A DNA stretch of 64,000 nt from the NCBI GenBank assembly GCA_026120185.1, contig JANUWF010001217.1, positions 1,054,001 through 1,118,000 of the forward strand, read 5' to 3'. The notes under the pieces are model-generated. The model was not told where the DNA came from. It did not search any database and saw only the letters and a list, made by a program, of their open reading frames with translations. Position 1 is the first letter of the stretch, and every line of letters starts with the position of its first letter. The stretch is from Voacanga thouarsii (lineage: Eukaryota > Streptophyta > Magnoliopsida > Gentianales > Apocynaceae). Below, piece after piece: positions 35,659 through 46,864 of the stretch. A program made the position numbers and the translations under genes.

Positions 35659-36641
35659 GTGTATCAACAAAAAGTTGAAGAACCTTCTGTCCATGGCGAA
35701 GATGAAGGTTGGACGCTTGTGACAAGAGGAAAGAAACGTACCAAAGCCTCAAGAGGTGGAGCTTCACTGGTAAGAAGTAGATTCACAAAGAAAAATGTAA
35801 GGAAGGTCAAAAGTAAGAAGACCAAATCTGCATCAATAGTAGATGATTCTTTCTGGAAGAAATCTCTGGCACCTCTCACATTAAAAGATTTCATACCAAT
35901 GGAACTTGCTGAAAAGTTCAACATTGTTTCATGCTATGCCATACATGATGATGAAAGTAAAGAAGACAATGATGAGTGTATAAATGAAGGTGACCTGGAG
36001 AGAATTGAAGCTTCAACAGATCTTAGTAGCTATATGGCTGAGATCACATTTACTGACGATGATTTGTTGCTTGGCTTAACGCCTCACAACAGACCGTTAT
36101 TTGTGGCTGGTTACGTGCAAGAACAGAGGGTGAATAGGATACTGTTAGATGGAGGATCAGCAGTAAACATCTTACCTCTGCGAACATTAAGAGAGTTGGG
36201 CATTTGTCCCAAAGTTGCCTTATGATATAAGGCTTTAATCAAGGGGGGCAACGAGCTAGTGGTACTCTCCAATTAGATATATTAATTGAAGATATACTTT
36301 CAACTGCTCTTTTCCATGTTATTGATGCCAATACCTCCTACAACATTCTACTAGGAAGACCATGGCTCCATGATAATGGTGTAGTGCCATCAACCCTGCA
36401 TCAATGTTTCAAATTTCGTCGAAATGGCGTGGTAAAGAAAATAGATACTGATGATATACCATTCACTGAAGTTGAGGTGCATATTGCTGATGCTAAGTAC
36501 TACATTAAGAGGGATGGTGAATCAATTAAGATCGATTTATTAAGAAGGAAGGAAGATAAAAAAGTTACTTTCTCAAAGACGTTAAAGCTACAGTATGTGC
36601 AGAAAGCTCTACCAAGCAACCTATATGCAATAAGCCACTAG
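35659..36641 (+). pseudogene. Tat gypsy aspartic protease region
   Basis: A basic linker (EGWTLVTRGKKRTKASRGG) precedes PLFVAGYVQEQRVNRILLDG and the active-site motif DGGSAVN at ~36145-36165. The frame breaks at ~36225 and resumes with TSYNILLGRPWLHDNGVVPS and STLHQCFKFRRNGVVKKI, the standard Tat protease C-terminal region. The enzyme would process Gag-Pol; here it is broken. Confidence 0.85.
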
Positions 36642-37599
36642 GGGGACTCACTTTGTCTCTTGCAAAGGTTGATCCTATCCAGTCATCAAATACTTCTATA
36701 AAGGGATTTGTTCAGCCAGAGAAAGAAGCAAAGTAGAGCATGGTGAATTACTGACCTCATGTACGGAGGAAGGATTTGACCCAAATACTTATAAACTCCT
36801 AGCAAAGGGTGAATATAATTTGCAAAGTCAACATTTGTTGGGAAAGCTTCCTACTGATATTAATAAGGAAAATTGTCAAAGCTCGGGATCTATCCAAAGT
36901 ATGCCAACAGGAAAATAGCATGTTGGCCTGGGTTACAAACAAGCATCTCCCATCCGACTCAAGATTAAAAGGGCCAACGTATAGTATATTACTGTAGAAG
37001 ATGAAGTGACGTCAAAACCGTGATCTGTTTTTGGTAGGATAGGAGATACCAATTCACGTTCATCTGTCTTCACTAGGTTAGGCCCAAAGAAAAGAAGAAA
37101 ATCTGTTTTCAAGAGGCTTGGAGTCACAGTCACTTCAAAGGCAAGACATTCTAGCAAAGTCTCCTCCAAGGCAAGAACAGTGGTGAATTGCAATGGAATC
37201 TTCAAAATAATAACACAAGTGAAACCTGATGTGCTTTGTGATGAAGAAAGTGTAGCCTTTTGTAATCACATCACTATTTATAATGACGAGTATACCGAGG
37301 AAAAAGATGCTGAGCATGCTCCAGTAGAACTTAAAGAAGGCGTAAAGGCCACAGTTGATGAACTCAAAGAAATAAATTGGGGCACTATTGAAGATTCTTG
37401 CCCAATTTACATAAATGCACTCTTGTCGCCTAAAGAAGAAAAGGCCTATGTCGACCTGTTAAAGGAATTCAGAGACGTCTTTGCTTAGACATATAAAGAA
37501 ATGCCGGGCTTATACATCAAAATTGCTGTCCACCATTTAGCTATAAAGGATGGAGCAACACCAGTAAAGCAAGCCCAACAACATTTTCGACCTTAGCTG

Positions 37600-38830
37600 G
37601 TTTCATTAATTAAAGTAAAAGTGAATAAGCTGATCGAAGCCAAATTTATTCGAGAGGTCAAGTATCCAACTTGGGTTGTGAGTATTGTCCTTGTAAGGAA
37701 GAAAAAGGAAAATTTTGAATTTGTGTGGATTTTAAGAATCTAAATTATGCCTGTCCAAAAGATGATTTTCTACTGCTTATTCCTGAACTGATGGTAGATG
37801 CAACCACTGGCCATGAAGTTCTATCTTTCATGGATGGATCCTCTGGGTATAATCAAATCAAAATGGCACCAGAAGATGGGGAGCTTACTGCCTTTCGTAC
37901 CCCAAAAGGAATCTATTACTTCACAGTGATGCCTTTTGGTCTGAAGAATGCTAGAGCCACATATTAAAGAGTAATGCAAAAAATCTTTGATGACATGCTA
38001 CACAAGATCGTGGAATGCTATGTGGATGATTTGGTGGTCAAGTCACGTAAACGAGCTAATCATCTTCAAGATTTGAGAAAGACTTTTGAGCAACTCCAAA
38101 AATATCAATTGAAGATGAATCCTCTTAAATGTGCTTTTGGTGTCACCTCTAAAAAATTCTTGGGTTTCATCGTTTGTCATCGAGGTATCGAAATAAACCA
38201 ATCAAAGATCAATGCGATTATAAGGATACCTGAGCCTAGAAATATTCATGAACTAAAGAGTTTATAAGGAAAGTTGGCCTACCTTCGAAGGTTCATCTCA
38301 AATCTTATCGGACGCTGTCAACCATTCAGTCATCTAATGAAGAAGGGTGTACCATTTGAATGGGATGAAGCGTGCCAAAATGCTTTCAAATGCATCAAAT
38401 CTTACTTGATGAAGCCTCATGTGCTTACTACACCTATCTCGGATAAGTCATTGATTTTGTACATTACTGCGCAAGAACGCTCAGTGGGGGCATTGCTTAC
38501 TCAAGAAAATGACAATGGCAAAGAAAATACACTCTATTACTTTAGTCGGATGATGACACCAAATGAGTTGAATTATTCACCAATTGAAAAGCTTTGCCTA
38601 GCCTTGATATTTGCAATTCAAAAATTGAAGCACTATTTTTAAGCGCATACTTTACGCCTTATTTCCAAGGCTAATCCTATAAAGTATGTCATAACAAAGC
38701 CTGTGCTATCTGATCGTTTAGCAAGGTGGTACCTTCAACTCCAACAATTTGATATTGTCTTCGTCCAACAGAAAGCTGTCAAAGGACAAGTGCTGGTGGA
38801 TTTCTTGGCTGATCATCCTATCCCTGCTGA
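37600..38830 (+). pseudogene. Tat gypsy reverse transcriptase and first RNase H
   Basis: RT blocks: EAKFIREVKYPTWVVSIVLV, DFKNLNYACPKDDFLLL, SFMDGSSGYNQIKMAPED, TPKGIYYFTVMPFGLKNA, then YVDD at 38019-38030 and FLGFIVCHRGIEINQSKI. RNase H / RT connection: FEWDEACQNAFKCIKSYLMK, LYITAQERSVGALLTQEND and YFSRMMTPNELNYSPIEKLC. Stops interrupt at ~37486, ~37598, ~37965, ~38268, ~38641 and ~38832. Catalytic aspartates are retained. Confidence 0.92.
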
Positions 38831-38849
38831 GTGAGAATTAAGTGATGAG

Positions 38850-39280
38850 TTGCCTGATGAAGATGTTATTGTCATTGAGATTCTCCTACCAAGGAGGATG
38901 TACTTTGATGGTGCGGCATGTCGTGAAGGTGCTGGAGCTGGTGTAGTATTCATTACCCTTGAAGGAGATGTATTACCATACTCTTTCACATTGACTAAAA
39001 GATACTCAAATAATGTGGCTAAATACCAAGCCCTTATACTTGGATTAGAGTTGGCTGTTGATATGAAGCGACTGCATCTCGAAGTATATGGGGACTCCTA
39101 ATTGATTGTTAATCAATTACTTGGTGAGTATAATGTTAAGAAACCTGAGTTGATTCTGTATCATAATTATGCGAAACGACTTATAGGATATTTGGGTGAT
39201 GTGACGATCGAGCATGTATTAAGAAGCAAAAATAAACAAGCTGACATGTTGGTAAAATTGGCTTCTACTTTATGTCTACA
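38850..39280 (+). pseudogene. Second (archaeal-type) RNase H domain of Tat gypsy pol
   Basis: RRMYFDGAACREGAGAGVVF begins a fresh RNase H fold (YFDGA, then KYQALILGLELAVDM, LEVYGDS, stop, LIVNQLLGEY, and NKQADMLVKLASTL). A full second RNase H after the normal one is the hallmark of the Tat lineage. One stop (TAA 39100-39102) replaces the expected Gln after GDS. Confidence 0.9.
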
Positions 39281-40643
39281 TGATCAAGAAATTCAAATTC
39301 CTATATGTCAAACATGGGTCATACCGCCTATTTTTGAAGATGAAGACGATGAAGGGCATGAAATCCATTCTGTCTTTGTCTATGAAATTAATGGAAAAGA
39401 TTGGAGACAGCCTTTTGTAGATTATCTCAAAAATGGAAAGTTTCCAGATGATCTACGACGACGGAGTGATATTCGCCGGCGTGCCACTCGCTTCTTTTTC
39501 TATAGGGATACTCTCTTTCGACGTTCGTTTGAAGATATCTTCTTGAGATATTTAGGTCAAGAAGAAGTTGTGCAAGCAATAGAAGAAGCTCATTTTGGCA
39601 TATGTGGAGCCCATCAATCTGGCCTGAAGTTTCATTTTCGTATCAAGAGGATGGGATATTATTGGCCTACTATGGTGAAAGACTACCTAGATTATGCTAG
39701 GAGATGTCAGGCATGTCAATTCAATGCCAATTATCTACATCAACCGCCTGAGCCATTGCACCCGATAGTTGCTTCATGGCTATTTGATGCATGGGGATTG
39801 GATGTTGTTGGACCACTACTAAAGTCTTCTGCTGGGCATCTTTATATCTTAGCTGCAACGGATTACTTCTCTAAGTAGGTAGAAGCTGTAACACTAAAAG
39901 AAGCAAAAAAGGAAAATGTCATTGATTTTATATGTGTAAACATTATTTATTGATATGACATTCCTCGATATATTATCACAGATAATGGCAAGCCATTCTG
40001 CAATAATTTAATGGACAAGTTGTGTGAAAAGTTTAAATTCAAGCAGTACAAATCTTCAATGTACTATGCCCAAGCTAATGGACTCGCTGAAGCTTTCAAT
40101 AAAACTTTATGCAATTTGTTACAAAAAGTGGTTACTAAGTTAAAAAGGGATTGGCATCTTCGTATTAAAGAGGCACTTTGGGCATATAGGACCATTTACC
40201 GCACCCCAACCCAAGCTACCCCATATGCGTTAGTATATGTTGTGGAAGCTGTCTTTCCACTAGAGTAACAAATTCCTTCCTTGAGGATCGCTATTCAAGA
40301 AGGTCTCACTAAGGAAGATAATGTCCATCTCAAACTTGAAGAGTTAGAAGCACTTGATGAAAAGAGGTTAGAGGCACAACAAAGGTTAGAATGCTACCAA
40401 GCTCGTGTTTCCAAAGTCTTTAATAAGAAAGTGCATCTTCGTTCCTTTCAAGTTGGTAATTTAGTGCTCGCTGTGAAAAGACCAATCATCGTTGGACACA
40501 AACCAAAGAAGTTGACATCAAAGTGGGATGACCCATATGTTGTTCAAGAGGTCCACTCAAATGGATCTTACAAGATAGTTGCTGAAGATGGGTTGAGAAT
40601 TGGACCGATCAACGGAAAATATTTGAAGCGATACTATGCATAA
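39281..40643 (+). pseudogene. Tat gypsy integrase
   Basis: Zinc-binding part: AHFGICGAHQSGLKFHFRIK and YARRCQACQ. Catalytic core: FDAWGLDVVGPLLKSSAGH (D), RYIITDNGKPFCNNL (D) and YYAQANGLAEAFNKTL (E). The C-terminal part includes LKLEELEALDEKRLEAQQRL, FQVGNLVLAVKRPI and the usual Tat end GPINGKYLKRYYA. Stops at ~39877, ~39952 and ~40266 disable it. Confidence 0.92.
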
Positions 40644-40649
40644 ATGAAG

Positions 40650-40748
40650 GCTCCTCAACCGCACGAGCTTAAACTGCAAGTTGCTCCTCGACTGCACGAG
40701 CTTAAACTACAAGTTACTCTTGACCCGCACGAGTTTAAATTGTATAAA
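40650..40748 (+). repeat. 33 bp minisatellite after Tat pol
   Basis: Three tandem units (40650-40682, 40683-40715, 40716-40748) share GCACGAGCTTAAACT and AAGTT. A degenerate half-unit with CCCGCACGAGT lies near 40830. The array starts 7 nt after the integrase stop, in the untranslated region where Tat/Ogre elements often carry tandem repeats. A C11-A8 tract follows at 40856-40874. Confidence 0.85.
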
Positions 40749-41189
40749 GGCAACCACTAATAGTGTAGTACGTAGTTAAACTGCTGAAATACTCCATCAA
40801 GTCCAAGTTAGTAAAAATGGATACTCCTAGCCCGCACGAGTCAAAGCCGTGAATGCCCCCCCCCCCAAAAAAAACCATACCCATATATTTTAAATTACGT
40901 TTGACTTGATTCTTAAGTTATTCTTAAGATACCTAGGCAACTTAGAAGAAATCTCTAAGTTCAGTCACATCCTCTCATCATTCTCCATTTTTCTCATTTG
41001 TTGCGATCAGGTGATGACTTATTGTAAAATCAACGTTTGCAATAAGTAAACAAAACACATATGTGCGAAAAAAGGTTGAGACAATATGAAAGAAGTATAT
41101 TATTGATGCTAGTAAGGGAGCAACCCTATTTTACAAGAAAAAAAAAATACAACTGCTTAATGAACATATAAGGTGCTACGCGACATCAA

Positions 41190-43626
41190 GTAAAAAAACT
41201 AGAAATTTTCCAAGTCTTGTTGCATTGCCACCAAATGCTTTCTTATATTCTTCAAGTTGGCTTCATCCTCTTCGTTTGCTTTAGGGGCGTTTTGAAGTGA
41301 AGCAAGCTCTTCTTTGAGGGACAAGCAGGTGGACTCTACTTCTAAAAGCTGCCTTTTTTTTCTTCAACAGCAGTTAAATATTTTTTATCCTCTTTCTTTA
41401 AGCGTTTGAGCTTCCTTTTGAGAGCGCTTTAACTCGTTGTGAGTTGGCCTTACTTTCTTCAATTTAACTTGTGAGGTCACACATTTTAGCCTCAACATCA
41501 CCTAAGTGTTGGCTAGCAGCAGAAAGCAATTTTGCATGAGACTCATTTGAGGCTTTCTCCGAAGAGGTGGATCTAGTATTATCAAATTCACACGCTCTAG
41601 CAAAGAAAGAACTCAAGCGATTATCCAATGGTGACAAGTCAACAATAGGATCCTTGCTCAATTCTTTAAGAGTATAACAAGCTTGATCCTCAAGTGAAGA
41701 GATTTGCTCGATAGGCATTTGTCGAATTCTTTGATAAAATTGCTGCCATACTTCCATGACAAACTTCTTTTTGCAACTTGACAGTAGGGACTCTCCCGGG
41801 AAGGTAGAGATGGCTGAACAATATTGATGAATTACTAACTTCGATGTCAAATCCTCATGTTGAGAGTAAGAGATGTCCTTGCAACCATCTTGCGATGAGC
41901 AGTGAGAATAATTGATTTAGTCTTGAGAATAAGCATCCTCATCAAGGGCTACAACGTTGTTCACCTAATGAAGAAGAATAGCAAAGAAGTTGAGTCAAAA
42001 GAAAAGAAAACAGGAATAAAAAAATAAAAAAAACAAACAAAAAGGGAAAATCAGTTTTACCTTATTCTTGAAGGTCTCTTGATCCTTAGACTTTTGGTTC
42101 AAAGTTATAGTTACTGCCTTCGTTCTCTTCCAACAACGGCCTCTACTACTAGAACTGGCTTCTTCAATTCGATTCAACTCCTTTCGTTTTGAAGATGATA
42201 AAAGTTTCTCTATAACTAAGTCATGATCCGAAGAAGAATGTCTATCATGTCTTGAAGAATTTTCTAACCTCTTTGAAGCATTAAGAGTGGTAGTATCTTG
42301 ATGAAGTTTCTTTTCGGGGTAAGGCAAGTTCTCTACTTTCTTAAATGTAAATTTTTGGGAATTCAATATCGAGATATGATCTTCAAGAAAGGTTTCATGC
42401 ACTTGTTCCCACCATGCTTTATACTTTGGAGCATAGTACTTCTTTATGCTATCAGGAGTGGCTGGAAATGTTACCTTGGCCATTGTTCCGCAAAACGTGC
42501 ACCTTACCCAAAGACGTAAGCCATCTATTAAGGCGGCTTTACGGGTGAAAATCTCAAAGTTGCCTGGGATATTTTGCAGGAATTCAAATTGACGACTAAA
42601 GCGATGTGGGCTATAAGGCTCAATGATGAAGTGATCGTCCTTCCGCAAAGTTAGAAGACTTGAACGAAGGCTTAAGAAGTAAAGTTGTTCTTCCAAAGAG
42701 GCTGCCTCATTATCAACAAAGTCATGTTTTTTGTGCTTGGTAAGGATATTCGTAGCCCAAACAATGATCTCACCTCTATAAATCTGCTTGCGGGCTTTGT
42801 CTTCACTAAAGTACTTTCTGCTACTTTCACCAAAGTAACTCGCCATTGGAGGGCTGTTTAGGCCTTGAGAGACTTCATAGTGAGTTTTGAAGTAATGTGC
42901 AAGCCATCCGTATATATAGTGAGTTGGGAAGATAGATTTCTCCTCACTAGGATGTTGAGAGTTGGAAATACGATTAAATCCTCTATAAATGCTGGTCAAG
43001 ACGGAAATAACCAAACTAACTCGTTCCCCGTACACCATCAAACTTGCCATTTTGAAGGTATTTGGACGAATGATGTCTACTTCTTTATTAGGTAAGACAA
43101 ATATGCAAAGCCAACATGATAAAAATGCTGCAAGGAATGTTTGATCTCTATTGTGGCTTATAATGTCTAACTTTGAAAACAAAGCTTCTTTTTCATATGT
43201 CCATGCAGTATGAGGTGGGATAACTCCACATGGATTATCAGTAAACTTGGGGCAGGATCTCCTTTCTTTCTTTGGAAGAGGCGTTGAATACTTTATTACT
43301 CTTTTGAACTAGAAGTCAAGCCACGTATTGATGGAAAACACCAAAGTTGTTGTTATCCTTTTTGATCAAGTGGTATGCATGAGGAGATGTTTGCAACTCC
43401 TTGGAAGGAATCGCTTGCCATCATGGTCCACACCCGTGAGTTCCGCAGCATGAGGAACAACTTCATCGTAATGAGTTCCAAGTATTGGTAAGCCTCCAAG
43501 TTCATGCAAGTCCCAAAGTGAAATAGACACCTCGCCAGTTGATGTTAAGAACGTGTTAGTGAAAGGACACCAAGCTTCGCAAAAGGCTTTGAGAACGTTG
43601 GGGTTGCAATCGTATGTAAAAAGCAA
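41190..43626 (-). pseudogene. Antisense plant-mobile-domain (PMD) gene carried by the Tat gypsy element
   Basis: On the strand opposite to gag-pol, 43626 down to 43366 encodes a PMD N-terminal block (LKAFCEAWCPFTNTF, then SLWDLHELGGLPILG). After a frame break, 43182 down to 41995 is open for 395 residues and contains the PMD core (FLAAFLSCWLCIFVLPNKEV, IRPNTFKMASLMVYGERVSL, YRGFNRIS), then a Ser/Lys-rich tail. Further left, 41850-41464 and ~41460-41190 continue in pieces with coiled-coil-like peptides (LEVESTCLSLKEELASLQN), probably C-terminal exons. PMD proteins (MAIN/MAIL family) occur both as host nuclear proteins involved in silencing and as passengers of transposons. Stops between the blocks make this copy unlikely to be functional unless introns remove them. 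The 42062-43182 part is the cleanest. Confidence 0.85.
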
Positions 43627-44822
43627 TGTACAGACAACCTTATAGATCTTCGCAGATCTTAAGTATCCTTCTCAACGACTTAGAACGTCGTGTGCCCACT
43701 CCCAATATCTCTCCCTAAAGTGAAACACACCCAAGAAGTTGAGTGGTGAGGTCTATTGAGTCACCTTTTGAATCATTTGACGTCCAAGTGAAGGTAACAC
43801 ACTGTGATGAGCTCGAGGGTAATGATTTGAGGAAAGAAGAATCTATACCTTTGGAGAACTAGTGCCTTTGAAATTGACCATTCCTTTACAAGTCATTGGA
43901 GTGTCGCCTTTGGAAGGGGCCTCACATACTTGCCTGACTTTGTCTCATAAACCGTCAAAGTCGTCCCTGCTTCAGTTGAATTATTCTTGTGGTCATGAAT
44001 GGCTTGTGGTCATGAATGGCTAGCAGTTGGTGGCCCGAAGAAGATCGTAAATTTGAGAAGTACACTATACTTGGACCTAGTTAAAAAAAAATTAGTTTAA
44101 AAAAAAAGAAGAAGTTAGTTTCACAAAAAGAAAAAAAAAAGTTTTTTTCAGTTTATGAAAAAAAGTTTTTGCATTTACGAAAAAAAAAAAAAACAAAGCT
44201 AAGTGCATAAACAAACAAAATGGAGTTTATGGAAAAACAAAGAAAAAAGGGGACAAATAGTTATTGGCGAAATTGAAAAAAAAAAAAAGAGTCAACAACG
44301 GCGGGGTAAATTGCGAGATTGAAAGAAGCTCACTTATAACACTTTCGGTCAAGAATGCTGACCATATTAAAAAAAAAAAAAAAAAAAAAAGCTTATTGCC
44401 GCCGCGGATGTTGCACCTAATTGCAATGAAGATTGCAGGAATCTAATTGAGACAATGAAGATTTCTTCAAATTGGTGTGAAAAAAATTAGTGAAAATTGA
44501 AGCCTTTTTATAAGGGCCAAAAGTCACACATTCCAAATTTTATAAGAGTTCTAATTCTTGAATAAAAGATTTTAATTGAGATTTAAATTTAAATCCAAAA
44601 ATTTTGATTGGTGATTCAAAAATATGATTCCTTCTCAAAATTAGATTTCAAATCTTTTTCCTTATAGGAATAGAAAATAATTATATTTTATTAAGAAATT
44701 AAAAAAAAGGCTTTTATATTAATTTTTAATTAAATTGAGAAATTAATTTTTAAATATTTCAAACCTTGTTTCCAAATTCTTTTAACAAAATATTTTTCCT
44801 CAAGTCTTGAAGTGGGGGCATT
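43627..44822. other. Region between antisense PMD gene and 3' LTR
   Basis: Probably the upstream or promoter side of the antisense gene. It is rich in A-tracts (44080-44390, including a run of about 20 A near 44370). A polypurine tract AAGTGGGGGCATT ends just before the 3' LTR at 44823. Confidence 0.55.
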
Positions 44823-45490
44823 TGTAGATAAAAAATTTTGGGATAAAATATATTTTCAAGATTAAAAGAAAATTATATATTTTAGTCTTGATTAATTAAA
44901 ATTAATTCATGAATAAATATAATTATTCTTGAATTAATTAATATAATTGGGCTATCATTAAAAGCCCATTAAATCCAATGGATTATAAAATTGGACTATT
45001 GAAATTGAGCTATTTTATATTAAATCTAATATATTATGAATTAAATGGAATTGGATTAGGCCCTAAAATTTGATTTTTGAAAATCATATAACCCAAATAT
45101 AATGTGGATTAGATGAGATTGAGCTAAAACATAAATTAAGCCAAAGTCATTTTAAATCAAGTCCATTAGGGTTTGTTGGGAGACTCTTTCAAAATCCCAC
45201 ATCGACTATTTATGCTAAAGTCAAGGGATTTTTGGCCTATAAATAGGTTCTTCTTTCAAAGCTCTAGCTTCAACAAATAAGAGGTATCAAACATTCAAGT
45301 TTTATCAAGTTCAAGGTTCAAAATCGTCATCAAATTAAGGTTCAGAATCTTCATCAAATCATTTTAAAATCATTTTACTCTACATCACACAAGAAAGAAG
45401 TTTCGAAGGCTTGACAATCAAGTGTTCGTCATCAAATCTATTTCGATATTTTTCTTATCTTATTTACCGACTTGAAATTTGTCGACTACA
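44823..45490 (+). repeat. 3' LTR of Tat gypsy element
   Basis: Starts TGTAGATAAAAAATTTTGGG and ends TTGTCGACTACA. It is collinear with the 5' LTR but shorter, with a ~135 bp deletion near 45440 and smaller ones. TATAAATA lies at 45237-45244. TTTAT follows at 45491. Confidence 0.93.
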
Positions 45491-45495
45491 TTTAT

Positions 45496-46496
45496 AGAAC
45501 TTAAAAGTTGATGTATAGTATCTTTATTGAACTAAAAGAATGGTTAATCTTCCTTTAACCATAAGTCAAGTATTAATCTGAATTGTGAAACAAATATATT
45601 GCTCTTCGATGCACGTTAAGACTACCTTTTAGTTTGGTAACTTAGTCTTAGTTGGTCTTTCCCAAAGTAAGGAGGTAGTTCGACTAGTTGGAAGGGAATA
45701 TTTGCAAACCTTCCAACTATATTAGGGTGAAACAGTAGCGGTTACAGCTGGATATATATGGCTACATATGTCATAAAGAGAGATCAATTAAATTTAAAAT
45801 GACCTCAAGATTATTGTTACCTTAGCAACACAAACAATTATTAAGAAATACATAATGGCAAAAAGAAGAAGAAGATGAAGGAAAGTAAAAAGTGATCAAT
45901 TATCAATTGAAATTGACTCAAGAGGAAACAAGTGGGGGTGGGGGTGGAGGATAAGTACACCTATTGACTTTTTTCAATCAAGCCTCTAATAACACACATA
46001 ATTTGAAATGCAACAATTTCCACCACGGTTGATGTTGAGGCTTTCCTTTTCTTTTCACCCTTAACATCCAAAACTTGTATTGTCACCATCAAACTGATTC
46101 AACCATTTGAACTGTGAAGCTGCCTTAAAGTATTGTTGTTGTTGTGTGTGTTCTTTTTTTAATAATATGCACTAAACTCTTAGCTTTGCTTGAAAAGGGC
46201 CACATTATGTGGTGACCAAATTAGGAATTAGGAATGACAACGAGGAGGTCAGATTGAAGATTAGAAATTCTATCCTCATTCCTGCATCTCTCATTCTCGA
46301 TCCGTTCCATATACGGGAAAGACAAGAATCCTTGTATCTAAATTATCAGAGATAAAATAATCTATAATCCTGGTCAAGTGAAAAAGTCAGGCCCAATGAG
46401 AATGCAAGTTTAAAGTTTTTCAATTGGATATAAAGTTAAAAAATAACATAAAAATAAGTAAAATACATCCACCAATAAATTTTTATACAAAAATGC

Positions 46497-46543
<47 letters not shown>

Positions 46544-46654
46544 AATATTTTATACATATAATGCCTATAAAATTATAAATGTTTTATATTTTACTCAATT
46601 ATATATACATACTTATCTACTTAAATAATAATTATATTATATATATAATTAGTC

Positions 46655-46696
<42 letters not shown>

Positions 46697-46821
46697 TAAA
46701 TCTAATCTAATCTAATATATACATTCACACGCATATATATACACATATATAACTATATCAATTATTTTATAATAAAGATACTTTTATTATATATACATAT
46801 CATTTCTACATATAAATTATA

Positions 46822-46864
<43 letters not shown>

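Larger units (their letters stand above)
32942..45490 (+). mobile_element. Ty3/gypsy LTR retrotransposon, Tat lineage, complete but mutated
   Basis: A 12.5 kb element bounded by LTRs 32942-33804 and 44823-45490, with a perfect 5 bp target duplication TTTAT (32937-32941 and 45491-45495). Order is gag, protease, RT, RNase H, a second RNase H, integrase (gypsy order), then a ~4 kb region holding an antisense gene before the 3' LTR. The second RNase H after the first, the DGGSAVN-type protease motif and the extra antisense gene are marks of the Tat/Ogre/Retand group. All sense ORFs contain stops. The LTRs differ in length by ~195 bp through deletions, chiefly one in the 3' LTR near 45440. Confidence 0.95.

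Noticed and set aside
46501..46858. Dense (AT)n tracts considered as a possible CRISPR-like or satellite array
   Set aside because: Simple dinucleotide microsatellites without spacers or a longer unit.
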